Shown piece after piece: positions 16,054 through 25,958 of a stretch of 64,000 nt of DNA (within the stretch, counting starts at the first letter, position 1; every line of letters starts with the position of its first letter). The stretch lies in contig JAHQXD010000001.1 in assembly GCA_019449655.1 (NCBI GenBank), positions 1 through 64,000 on the forward strand. Direction: 5' to 3'. The position numbers and the translations under genes are program-made. Under the pieces are notes generated by a model. It was not told the DNA's origin, did not search any database, and was given only the letters and a program-made list of their open reading frames with translations. The stretch is from Ferrigenium straubiae (GTDB taxonomy: Bacteria; Pseudomonadota; Gammaproteobacteria; Burkholderiales; Gallionellaceae).

Positions 16054-17088
16054 ATGAAGCGCAGTATCCTGTTTCTACTCCTCTTGCCCCTCTACGTCGG
16101 CTGTAGCAAGGAACCAGCTCCAGCAGCCAGGATTGAACGGCCCGCGCTGACCCTGGTGGCGGGTTCTGCCGCGACCGATGTCGGCAACACCTACAGCGGC
16201 GAGATACGCGCACGCCATGAAACGCAGCCGGGTTTTCGCGTCGGCGGAAAGATCATCGAACGGCTGGTGGATGCGGGTGCACGGGTCAAGGCCGGGCAGG
16301 CGCTGATGCGCCTCGATCCCGGCGATGCCGGGCTGCAGCTTGGTGCGGCCGAGGCGCAACACCGCATGGCCGAGAATGATGCGAAGCGCTTTCGCGAGCT
16401 GCGCGGCAAGGGCTTCGTGAGCCAGGCGGCGCTGGATGCGAAGGAGGCCGCATTCGAGGCCGCCGCCGCCCAGGCCGGGCTGGCGCGCAACCAGTCCGAT
16501 TACACCACGCTGCGCGCCGACCGGGCGGGTGTGGTTGCGGCCACCCTTGCCGAGGCCGGGCAGGTGGTCGCCGCCGGGCAGCCGGTGCTGCGCCTCGCGC
16601 CGGATGGCGAGCGCGAGGTGGCGATTGCGGTGCCCGAGTCGCAACTGGCCGATCTCAAAATCGGCGCACCCGCCGAAGTCACCCTGTTGACCTCAGGTGC
16701 AGCGCCGCTGGCCGGACGCCTGCGCGAGTTGGCACCAGCGGCCGATCCGGCCAGCCGCACTTATGCGGCGCGCGTGACCCTGAGCCAGCCCGGCCCGGAT
16801 GTTGCGCTGGGCATGACGGCGCGGGTGAGCTTCTCCGCTGGTAAAAAGAGCGACGGCCTGCTGATTCCGCTGGGCGCGATTTTCCAGCAGGGCAAGGAGG
16901 CGGCGGTGTGGATCGTCGCGGCCGACCGCACCATCAGCCTGCGTCCGGTGCAAATCGCCGAATACCGCGACGACGGCGCAGTCGTCACGAGCGGCCTTAA
17001 AGCGGGTGAGCGCATCGTCGGCAACGGGGTGCATCGGCTCGCGGCGGGAGAGAAAATCCGCATCATCGAGAGCAGCGGCGCGCAATGA
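16054..17088 (+). CDS. RND efflux periplasmic adaptor (membrane fusion) lipoprotein
   Basis: A 344-aa HlyD/AcrA-family adaptor. ATG 16054 gives a lipoprotein signal ending YVGC (residue 17); an in-frame TTG at 16036 would add six residues. The biotin/lipoyl-like halves (RVGGKIIERLVDAGARVKAG and TLRADRAGVVAATLAEAGQVV) flank a short alpha-helical hairpin, and beta-barrel and membrane-proximal domains follow. It should link the inner-membrane pump to an outer-membrane channel. The stop overlaps the pump start (ATGA). No TolC-type gene is adjacent, so the channel must be encoded elsewhere. Confidence 0.93.
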   Translation: MKRSILFLLLLPLYVGCSKEPAPAARIERPALTLVAGSAATDVGNTYSGEIRARHETQPGFRVGGKIIERLVDAGARVKAGQALMRLDPGDAGLQLGAAEAQHRMAENDAKRFRELRGKGFVSQAALDAKEAAFEAAAAQAGLARNQSDYTTLRADRAGVVAATLAEAGQVVAAGQPVLRLAPDGEREVAIAVPESQLADLKIGAPAEVTLLTSGAAPLAGRLRELAPAADPASRTYAARVTLSQPGPDVALGMTARVSFSAGKKSDGLLIPLGAIFQQGKEAAVWIVAADRTISLRPVQIAEYRDDGAVVTSGLKAGERIVGNGVHRLAAGEKIRIIESSGAQ

Positions 17089-20000
17089 AGGGACCCAATC
17101 TCTCCGCCTGGGCGCTGGCGCACCGGCAGATGGTGTTGTTCCTGATCGTCGTGCTGACGGGCGCGGGGGTGCTCTCTTACCTCAATCTCGGGCGCGCCGA
17201 AGACCCGGACTTCACCTTCAAGGTCATGGTGGTGCGCACCCTGTGGCCCGGTGCGACGGCGCAGGAGGTCGAACGGGAGGTCACCGAGCGCATCGAGAAG
17301 AAGCTGCAGGAAACGCCCTGGGTGGACGTGCTGCGCTCCGCCTCCAAGCCGGGCGATTCGATGGTCTTCGTGGTGCTCAAGGATTACACGCCCAAGCCCG
17401 AGGTGCCGGAGGCCTGGCGGCAGGTGCGCAAGAAACTGGACGATATCCGCCACACCCTGCCGGAAGGCGTGCAGGGGCCGTACCCCAACGATGAGTTCGG
17501 CGACGTGCAGATCAACATCTTCGCGCTGACCGGGGACGGGTTCGACCTCGCGGCTTTGCGCCGCTACGCGGACCGCATCGCGCTGGAGCTGAAGCGCGTG
17601 CCGGACGTGCGGCGCGTCGAGCTGTTCGGCGTGCAGGAGGAAAAAATCCACCTCGAAATCGCGCCGCAGCGCCTCGCGAACCTCGGCATCACGCCCGGCC
17701 AGATCGGCGAGGCTTTGCAGAAGCAGAATATGGTGAACCCTTCCGGTTTCGTCGATACCGCGACCGATAAGGTGTTGTTGCATGTGTCGGGCGGCTTCGA
17801 CAGCGTGGAGCGGGTGCGCAACGCCGACCTGCTGGTGAACGGGCGGCACTTCCGGCTGGGCGACATCGCAAAGGTGTCGCGCGGCCTTGCCGATCCGCCC
17901 AATCCGCAGATGCGCGTCGGCGGGCAGCCCGCCATCGGCCTCGGTGTCGTGATGGACAAGGGCGGCGACGTGATCCGCCTCGGCGAGAACCTGCAGCAGG
18001 CGATGGCAAAAATCTCGTCAGATCTTCCCGCGGGCGTAGACGTGCATGTGGTCGCGAACCAGCCGGAGGTGGTGAGGGGCTCCATCCACCTGTTCGAGAA
18101 CTCGCTGGCCGAGGCGATCCTGATCGTGCTCGCGGTGTCCTTCCTGAGCCTCGGCTGGCGCACCGGCACGGTGGTGGCGCTCTCCATCCCGCTGGTGCTC
18201 GCGATCACCTTCTTCCTCATGAAGACGTTCGGCATCGGTCTGCAGCGCATTTCGCTCGGCGCGCTGGTAATCGCGCTCGGCCTGCTGGTGGACGATGCGA
18301 TCATCGCGGCGGAGATGATGGTGGTGAAGATGGAGCAGGGCTGGGACCGCTTCAAGGCCGCGACTTTCGCCTACACCTCGACCGCTTTCCCGATGCTCAC
18401 CGGTACCTTGATCACCGCCGCCGCGTTCACCCCGGTGGGTTTTTCCAAATCGGCCGCGGCCGAATACACCATCTCGATCTTCCAGGTCGTGACCATCGCG
18501 CTGCTCACCTCGTGGATCGTCGCCGTGGTGTTCACGCCCTACCTCGGCTATCGGCTGCTCGACCCGAAGAAGCTCGTGGCGAAGGCGCAGCGCCACGGCG
18601 CGGACATCTACGACACGCCGTTCTACCGCCGCTTCCGCGCACTCGTTACCTGGTGTCTGCGCAACCGCTGGAAGGTGATCGGCGCGACGGTGCTGATCTT
18701 TCTGCTCTCCATCGCCGCGTTCGGCAAATTCGTGGAGAAGCAGTTCTTCCCGGCTGCGAGCCGCCTCGAGCTGATCGTCGATGTCTGGCTGCCGCAGGGC
18801 GCATCGCTCAGGGCGACCGAGGCCGAGACCAGGCGCATCGAGCGGATATTGGCGAGCGACCCGGCGGCGGCCTCCTTTTCCTCCTACATCGGCAACGGCG
18901 CGCCACGCTTCATCCTGTCGCTCGACGTGCGCCTGTTCAGCGACAACTACTCGCAGATCGTGATCCTCACTAAGGGGCTGAAGGAGCGCGAGGAGCTCAA
19001 GCACCGGCTGACGGAGCTGTTCGACTCGGCGGAAGGCGGCTTCTCGCATATCCACGCGCGCGTGTCGCGCCTCGAGAACGGCCCGCCGATCGGCTACCCC
19101 GTGCAGTTTCGCGTGATGGGCGAGGACGTCGAACAGGTGCGGACGATCGCCGACAAGGTCGCCGACTTGATGCGCGCCAACGCGCACCTGCAGGACGTGA
19201 GCTTCGACTGGTACGACAAGGTGAAGGCGATGCGCGTCGAGGTGGATCAGGACAAGGCGCGCCGCCTCGGCACCTCCAGCAAGGAGATTGCGCAGGCGTT
19301 GCAGGGCTGGCTGAACGGCGTGGCGCTTGCGCAGTACCGCGAGGGCGACCAGCTGATCGACATCGTGTGGCGCGGTACTGCCGATCGTGAGGTGCGTTCG
19401 CTGGACCGGCTGCCCGAGCTCGACATCCCGCTGCCCGAGGGCCGCCATGTACCGCTCGCGCAGGTCGCAAAACTGGTGCCGGTGCTGGAGGAGGGGCTGA
19501 TCTGGCGGCGCAACCGCCTGCCGACGATGACAGTACTCGGCGACATGGCCGACAAGACCCAGCCCGCCACCGTGTCGGTGGAGTTGGACAAGCAGCTCGA
19601 CGAACTGCGCGCCACGCTGCCGATCGGCTACCGCATCGAGATGGGCGGCAGTATCGAGGAATCCGCCAAGGGCGAGACCGCGATCAAGGCGGTCATGCCG
19701 CTGATGCTGGTCGGTGTGATTACGCTGTTGATGATCCAGCTGCAAAGCATCAGCCGCACCGCCATCGTGCTGCTCACCGCGCCGCTCGGCCTGATCGGCG
19801 TCACGCTCGCGCTGCTGGTGTTCCAGGTGCCGTTCGGCTTCGTCGCCAACCTCGGCTTCATCGCGCTGGCCGGGATGATCATGCGCAACTCGGTGATTCT
19901 GGTAGATCAAATCCGCCAGGACGAGGAGGCGGGCAAGACGCAATGGGAGGCGATCGTCGGCTCCACCGTGCGCCGCTTCCGTCCGATCTCGCTGACCGCC

Positions 20001-20156
20001 GCCGCCGCGATCCTCGCGATGATTCCGCTGACCCGCCAGGTGTTCTGGGGGCCGATGGCCGTGTCCATCATGGGCGGACTGGTCATCGCCACGCTGCTTA
20101 CCTGCCTCTTCCTGCCCGCGCTGTATGCGGCGTGGTTCCGGGTGAAAGAGGCTTGA
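17085..20156 (+). CDS. RND-family multidrug/solute efflux permease
   Basis: A 1023-aa inner-membrane proton antiporter of the AcrB/HAE1-like family. It has the usual two halves, each with a large periplasmic loop. The transmembrane proton-relay aspartate pair is present (D403, D404 in GLLVDDAIIAAEMM). Membrane helices recur at VVLTGAGVLSYL, ILIVLAVSFLSLG, FLLSIAAFGKFVEKQ and near the C-terminus. It starts in overlap with the adaptor gene. Substrate specificity cannot be read from the sequence. The gene pair is followed by 136 bases without a recognisable feature before nadK. Confidence 0.95.
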   Translation: MKGPNLSAWALAHRQMVLFLIVVLTGAGVLSYLNLGRAEDPDFTFKVMVVRTLWPGATAQEVEREVTERIEKKLQETPWVDVLRSASKPGDSMVFVVLKDYTPKPEVPEAWRQVRKKLDDIRHTLPEGVQGPYPNDEFGDVQINIFALTGDGFDLAALRRYADRIALELKRVPDVRRVELFGVQEEKIHLEIAPQRLANLGITPGQIGEALQKQNMVNPSGFVDTATDKVLLHVSGGFDSVERVRNADLLVNGRHFRLGDIAKVSRGLADPPNPQMRVGGQPAIGLGVVMDKGGDVIRLGENLQQAMAKISSDLPAGVDVHVVANQPEVVRGSIHLFENSLAEAILIVLAVSFLSLGWRTGTVVALSIPLVLAITFFLMKTFGIGLQRISLGALVIALGLLVDDAIIAAEMMVVKMEQGWDRFKAATFAYTSTAFPMLTGTLITAAAFTPVGFSKSAAAEYTISIFQVVTIALLTSWIVAVVFTPYLGYRLLDPKKLVAKAQRHGADIYDTPFYRRFRALVTWCLRNRWKVIGATVLIFLLSIAAFGKFVEKQFFPAASRLELIVDVWLPQGASLRATEAETRRIERILASDPAAASFSSYIGNGAPRFILSLDVRLFSDNYSQIVILTKGLKEREELKHRLTELFDSAEGGFSHIHARVSRLENGPPIGYPVQFRVMGEDVEQVRTIADKVADLMRANAHLQDVSFDWYDKVKAMRVEVDQDKARRLGTSSKEIAQALQGWLNGVALAQYREGDQLIDIVWRGTADREVRSLDRLPELDIPLPEGRHVPLAQVAKLVPVLEEGLIWRRNRLPTMTVLGDMADKTQPATVSVELDKQLDELRATLPIGYRIEMGGSIEESAKGETAIKAVMPLMLVGVITLLMIQLQSISRTAIVLLTAPLGLIGVTLALLVFQVPFGFVANLGFIALAGMIMRNSVILVDQIRQDEEAGKTQWEAIVGSTVRRFRPISLTAAAAILAMIPLTRQVFWGPMAVSIMGGLVIATLLTCLFLPALYAAWFRVKEA

Positions 20157-20292
20157 GGGCCCACTCTGCCGGGGGAAGCGCGGAATAGGCCATTTGCATC
20201 ATAGGAATGGGCCGGTATATGTAGTAATCCTTCATGAGGTAGGGAGGGTAATCGCTTTGTCATTGCAGGGGCGATATGGTTTAATCGCGCCC

Positions 20293-21165
20293 ATGAAATT
20301 CCCCTTCCAGAACGTCGCGCTGATCGGCAAACACAAGGCCCCGGAAATCGCTGGGCCATTGTTGCGTCTGGCTGCATTTTTGTCTTCCAGAGGGCTGAAT
20401 GTGGTGGTGGACAGTTTGACCGCCGAACAGATCGAAACCAGCCCTTATCCGGCGATGAACCTGAACGAGATGGCCCATGCGATGGACTTGGCCATCGTGA
20501 TCGGCGGCGACGGCACCATGCTGAACATCGCGCGCACCCTGTCGCCGTACCAAGTGCCGCTGGTCGGGGTGAATCAGGGCAGGCTGGGCTTTCTCACCGA
20601 CCTCACGCTGGAGAATATGCAGGACACCATGGCAGCGATGCTGGAGGGCAAGTTCGTCACCGAGCAGCGCCTGCTGCTGTCGGCAAGCGTGCTGCGCGGC
20701 GAGGTCGAGGTGTTCAGCGGACTTGCTTTCAACGAAGTGGCAGTACACCGCAACCATGTCAGCAGTATGGTCGAGTTCGAGGTGCGCATCGACGGCGAGT
20801 ACCTCTACAACCAGCGCGCCGACGGCCTCATCGTGGCGACACCCACCGGTTCGACCGCCTATGCGATGTCCGCGGGTGGCCCGATCCTGCACCCCAGCCT
20901 GGATGTGCTGGAGTTGGTGCCGGTATGCCCGCATACGCTGAGCAACCGTCCCATCGTGGTGAAAGGCTCATCGGTGCTGGAAATCCTGATGCACCGCACC
21001 GGCGATATCCGCGTGCGTTTCGACAGCCACACCAACTACGATTTGGAACTGCACGACAAGATCATCGTCACGCGCCACCCTCAGCCAGCCTGCCTGCTGC
21101 ATCCGGTGGGGCACAGCTACTATCACACGCTGCGCGAGAAGCTGCTCTGGAACCAGACCCTCTAA
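20293..21165 (+). CDS. nadK: NAD kinase
   Basis: A 290-aa ATP/polyphosphate-dependent NAD kinase producing NADP. The GGDGTMLNIAR motif, the NE region (FNEVAVHR) and the DGLIVATPTGSTAYAMSAGGPI block are all intact. ATG 20293 gives the canonical N-terminus (MKFPFQNVALIGKHK); longer in-frame openings lack similarity. The order nadK-recN-bamE-dapB is typical of Betaproteobacteria, although hrcA, usually upstream, is replaced here by the RND pump. Confidence 0.96.
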   Translation: MKFPFQNVALIGKHKAPEIAGPLLRLAAFLSSRGLNVVVDSLTAEQIETSPYPAMNLNEMAHAMDLAIVIGGDGTMLNIARTLSPYQVPLVGVNQGRLGFLTDLTLENMQDTMAAMLEGKFVTEQRLLLSASVLRGEVEVFSGLAFNEVAVHRNHVSSMVEFEVRIDGEYLYNQRADGLIVATPTGSTAYAMSAGGPILHPSLDVLELVPVCPHTLSNRPIVVKGSSVLEILMHRTGDIRVRFDSHTNYDLELHDKIIVTRHPQPACLLHPVGHSYYHTLREKLLWNQTL

Positions 21166-21186
21166 ATGCTGAAGTTGACCAGATAA

Positions 21187-22848
21187 ATGCTGAAATTTCT
21201 GGGCATTCGCGATTTCGTTATCGTTCCCTCGCTTGAACTGGATTTCTCTTCCGGTTTCACCGCGCTGACCGGCGAGACCGGTGCGGGTAAATCCATCCTG
21301 ATCGACGCATTGTCGCTGGCGCTCGGCGAACGCGGCGATGCGGCCATGGTACGCAACGGCTGCGAGCGTGCCGAGATCGCCGCCGAATTCGATATTGCCG
21401 CGCTGCCGCATCTGCAAGCCTGGTTGCGCGAACAGGAACTGGACGGCGATGAAGGCGTGTGCCTGCTGCGCCGCGTGCTGGATGCCGGGGGGCGCTCGCG
21501 CGGTTTCATCAATGGGCGCGCTGCCACGCTGCAGCAGATGCGCGAGGTGGGCGAGCAATTGCTGGATATCCACGGCCAGCATGCACATCAATCGCTGCTG
21601 CGCTCCGATGCGCAGCGCATGCTGCTGGACGGGTATGCCGGCGTGGCAGTCGATGCCGGGAAGGCTGCAGCCCTGTACCGCGACTGGCAGGCGTTGCGCC
21701 GCCGCCGCATCGGCCTCAGCGAGAATGCAGAGGCGGTGGCAGCCGAGCGCGAGCTGCTGCGCTTTCAGCGCGACGAGCTGGAAGGGCTGGGTTTCAACCT
21801 TGGGGAGTGGCAGGAATTGCAGGCGGACTACGCGCGCCTTGCCCATGCCGCGAGCCTGCTGGAGACTGCCGCCTTCGGCATCGAAACGCTGAGTGAGGCG
21901 GACAACGCCTGCCTCGAACAACTCAACGTGCTGGCGGCGCGTCTGCGCGACGGCATGACGCACGATGCCAGCCTGGGTGAAACGCTGCGCATGCTGGAAA
22001 GCGCGCAGGCCGAGTTGCAGGAGGCGGTGTATGCGCTGCGCCATTACCAGCAGCGCCTGGATGCCGATCCGCAGCGCCTGCACGAACTGGAGCAGCGCAT
22101 CCGCAGAGTGATGGATGCCGCGCGCAAACACCGTACCGCGCCGGAGCAACTGGGGGAGGTGCTGCAGCGCATCGTGACGCGCCTCGAAGAACTGGGCGGC
22201 GATGCCGATCTGGCCGCTCTTGAGCAGCAGGAAAATGCTGCCCAACAAAGCTATCTGGCGGCTGCGCAGAAATTGACGTCGGCACGCAAGAAAGCCGCCG
22301 ACAGGCTGGCGCGCGAGATCACCGCGGCAATGCAGGCGTTGGCGATGCAGGGCGGCAGCTTCGCGGTGGCGCTGCTGCCGCTGGCCGACGGGAATGCTCA
22401 CGGCCTGGAGACGGTGGAGTTCCAGGTCGCCGCCAATCCCGGCGTGCCGCTGCGCAGCCTAGCCAAGGTTGCCTCGGGCGGTGAACTGTCGCGCATCGGC
22501 CTGGCGATCCAGGTTGCCGCGAGCCAAGTCGCCAGCGTGCCGACGCTGATCTTCGACGAAGTGGACAGCGGCATCGGTGGACGCGTTGCGGAAATCGTCG
22601 GGCAGTTGCTCAAGAAGTTGGGCAAGGATGGGCAGGTGTTGTGCGTGACGCACCTGCCACAGGTTGCCGCCGCCGCCGATCACCAGTGGCAGGTGAGCAA
22701 GGCGGTGGAAAACGGCGTCACGCTGAGCCGCATTGCCGTACTGGACGGCGAACGGCGTGTCGAGGAAATTGCGCGCATGCTGGGTGGCGTGAAAATCACC
22801 GATACGACGCGCAAACATGCGGCGGAGATGTTGGGTGCGTCCGCTTGA
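21187..22848 (+). CDS. recN: DNA repair protein RecN
   Basis: A 553-aa SMC-like ATPase for double-strand-break repair. Walker A is GETGAGKS (29-36). Coiled-coil arms occupy roughly 160-350, and the signature (VASGGELSRIGLA) and Walker B (TLIFDEVDSGIGG) are in the C-terminal lobe. The region between nadK and recN is peculiar: a six-codon open frame (ATG 21166 to TAA 21186) repeats the first bases of recN (TAAATGCTGAA occurs twice), so the genuine recN start is the second copy. Confidence 0.96.
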   Translation: MLKFLGIRDFVIVPSLELDFSSGFTALTGETGAGKSILIDALSLALGERGDAAMVRNGCERAEIAAEFDIAALPHLQAWLREQELDGDEGVCLLRRVLDAGGRSRGFINGRAATLQQMREVGEQLLDIHGQHAHQSLLRSDAQRMLLDGYAGVAVDAGKAAALYRDWQALRRRRIGLSENAEAVAAERELLRFQRDELEGLGFNLGEWQELQADYARLAHAASLLETAAFGIETLSEADNACLEQLNVLAARLRDGMTHDASLGETLRMLESAQAELQEAVYALRHYQQRLDADPQRLHELEQRIRRVMDAARKHRTAPEQLGEVLQRIVTRLEELGGDADLAALEQQENAAQQSYLAAAQKLTSARKKAADRLAREITAAMQALAMQGGSFAVALLPLADGNAHGLETVEFQVAANPGVPLRSLAKVASGGELSRIGLAIQVAASQVASVPTLIFDEVDSGIGGRVAEIVGQLLKKLGKDGQVLCVTHLPQVAAAADHQWQVSKAVENGVTLSRIAVLDGERRVEEIARMLGGVKITDTTRKHAAEMLGASA

Positions 22849-22893
22849 GGTATCATGCGGCGGCTTTAAATTCTGTAACTGACTGAGACTATC

Positions 22894-24466
<1,573 letters not shown>

Positions 24467-24802
24467 TTTATTCTGGACGTCGCTGGCATGGATCGCCGCT
24501 CCCGGAATCGGCGTGCTGGTGGGCAGCTCCCCGTCGAACTGCGTCAGCAGAAAATATTTGCATTATTTTGCCGGAACGTGCTTCGTCGTCATTGGACTTT
24601 TTGACGCTGTGGAAGGCTTGGGAAAATGCATGGTAAGAGCCTGGATTTTTATGAGCCTTTAACGATGCATGGTGTTGAATTATTCATTGTAACGGGAAGG
24701 TAACTAACTGGATTTTAGTTGATTTTAGCTTGGTTGATGTGTGCTGGAGTATTTGAAATCGGATCGTAAAAAATACTTGATAAAAATACTTGCTATTTAT
24801 GC
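24467..24802. other. A+T-rich gap with a possible gene remnant
   Basis: Between dapB and the norSY promoter. A frame open from 24468 to the stop at 24660-24662 encodes a hydrophobic sequence (AWIAAPGIGVLVGSS, then HYFAGTCFVVIGLFDAVEG) without a convincing start or ribosome-binding site. It looks like a decayed fragment of an integral membrane protein, perhaps a LysE-type exporter, but this is weak. A tandem pair of AAAAATACTTG (24769-24779, 24782-24792; 13-base period) lies just upstream of the -35 box and may be a regulator site. Confidence 0.4.
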
Positions 24803-24831
24803 TTGACACATCTGGTTGCTTGGGACAGAAT
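24803..24831 (+). promoter_or_regulatory. Promoter of the norSY-type cluster
   Basis: A perfect -35 TTGACA (24803-24808), a 17-base spacer and -10 CAGAAT (24826-24831, four of six) are positioned to start transcription near 24838, ahead of the first small membrane-protein gene. The direct repeats at 24769-24792 end 10 bases before the -35 box and suggest activator control. Confidence 0.6.
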
Positions 24832-24904
24832 TTGAGGGCGCGTCAAATTGTCGCAGAACAATCGCGTGAAATATGACGTAAATATAACGGGAGGGAGGTA
24901 TCCA

Positions 24905-25048
24905 ATGGAATCATCCAACGCTGGGAGCGCGCCAGTTCCTTTCACGCGGCAAGTGCTGCAAAACAAAATGCTGATGTTGACCGTACTGATAGCCGTCAGC
25001 GCTGTGGCTTACTTTGGTATTGGTCTTTTCATGTTGCTCGGTCGCTAA
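24905..25048 (+). CDS. Small single-helix membrane protein A
   Basis: A 47-aa protein starting at ATG 24905 behind a strong GGGAGGGAGG at 24890-24899 (a TTG at 24848 would give 66 aa but lacks a site). It has a soluble N-terminus and one transmembrane helix (residues about 22-44). The segment PFTRQVLQNKMLML matches, position for position, PHFMQKILDNQWLMLL in the small protein encoded at 25200-25355, so the two are tandem paralogues. It is likely an accessory subunit of the adjacent heme-copper enzyme, comparable in size to CcoQ or CoxIV-type subunits. No family name is recognised. Confidence 0.75.
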   Translation: MESSNAGSAPVPFTRQVLQNKMLMLTVLIAVSAVAYFGIGLFMLLGR

Positions 25049-25199
25049 AGCCTCTTTAAATCTAGGATATTCTGGTTGCCTCGCAAGTGGCGGCTTGAAT
25101 GGAGGCCGAGTAGGTAAAGAAAAAAACGAGTTTATTTGGGTTGTTTTTGTGTCAACTATCAATGGCGTCAGCCATCAATTGTCAAGGGAGGAGTAAAAG

Positions 25200-25355
25200 A
25201 TGTCAGGACTAACTTCAAGTGGTGCAAGCCCTCATTTCATGCAAAAAATCCTGGATAACCAGTGGCTTATGTTGTTGTTGGCCAACTTGGTGCCTCTGGT
25301 GCTTTATACGGGGTGGGGTTTGTATGACATTATCAATATACCGACGGCCCCATAA
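25200..25355 (+). CDS. Small single-helix membrane protein B
   Basis: A 51-aa protein (ATG 25200, preceded by GGGAGGAG) with one membrane helix (about residues 18-42; WLMLLLANLVPLVLYTGWGL). It is a paralogue of the 47-aa protein just upstream, sharing the pattern PxFxxx(V/I)LxNxxLML. It precedes norS by about 40 bases and is presumably in the same transcript. A structural or assembly subunit of the NorSY-like complex is the most economical reading. Confidence 0.75.
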   Translation: MSGLTSSGASPHFMQKILDNQWLMLLLANLVPLVLYTGWGLYDIINIPTAP

Positions 25356-25394
25356 AAGTGCCACGTTTGATTAATTAACAAGGAGAGAGGAATT

Positions 25395-25952
25395 ATGGGA
25401 ACGTCTTATACCCCCCCAACAAACCCTGATTGGTGGCGTGAGCCAATCGAACGCACCGAAATATGGTGGATTGTTCTTGCATTTGCATGGTGTGTATTCA
25501 TGTTTGTCTGGATGACCGGCTGGCACTTTATGGGGCCGCAAAACATGAGCAACGAAACTTACAAGACGACCCCTGAGGTGTTTTCCAAGAAGGTTGCCGA
25601 TATGCAGGCAAAGTACACTGTCCGCAAGGATGAGGCTACTGGTGAAGATGTCGTGGCACCGCCACCCGGCAGCGATGTTTATCTGGCCGCCATGTCTTGG
25701 CAGTATCGCCCCATCCTTGAGCTGCAAAAAGGGCAGAAGTATCGCATACATATTTCGTCGCTTGATGTGGGGCACGGTTTCTCGTTGCAGCCTGAGAACA
25801 TCAACTTCCAAGTCTATCCTGGCTATGAGCAGGTTACTACCATGACACCCAACAAAACCGGTACTTTTGCCATAGCTTGTGGCGAATACTGTGGCGGCGT
25901 TGATGCCATGGGGCATCACACGATGCTGGGCAGAATTTACGTAAAGGAGTAA
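25395..25952 (+). CDS. norS: NorS-like CuA-domain subunit II of a heme-copper oxidoreductase
   Basis: A 185-aa subunit with one N-terminal membrane helix (about 23-46) and a periplasmic cupredoxin domain. CuA ligands are recognisable: H127 in DVGHGFS, C162 and C166 in ACGEYCGG, E164, H174 and M177. The spacing from the second Cys to the His is seven residues instead of the usual three, a four-residue expansion of the CxExCxxxHxxM motif. CuA implies electron input from a soluble cytochrome c or cupredoxin. The start has GGAGAGAGG upstream; norY follows six bases after the stop. Assignment as norS rests on the pairing with norY and senC as in nitrifier norSY-senC clusters. Confidence 0.85.
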   Translation: MGTSYTPPTNPDWWREPIERTEIWWIVLAFAWCVFMFVWMTGWHFMGPQNMSNETYKTTPEVFSKKVADMQAKYTVRKDEATGEDVVAPPPGSDVYLAAMSWQYRPILELQKGQKYRIHISSLDVGHGFSLQPENINFQVYPGYEQVTTMTPNKTGTFAIACGEYCGGVDAMGHHTMLGRIYVKE

Positions 25953-25958
25953 AGAATA

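Noticed and set aside
18018..19943. A 641-codon minus-strand frame inside the RND permease gene
   Set aside because: Antisense shadow of a clear RND gene; the translation is low-complexity Asp/His/Arg with no domain.
24468..24662. Hydrophobic fragment after dapB resembling a LysE-type exporter
   Set aside because: No plausible start codon or Shine-Dalgarno site, and the similarity is too vague. Mentioned only as a possible remnant in the gap entry.
25142..25158. Shared 16-mer TTTTTGTGTCAACTAT at about 25143 and about 56335
   Set aside because: A 16-base match is expected about once by chance in a window this long, and the flanks do not match.
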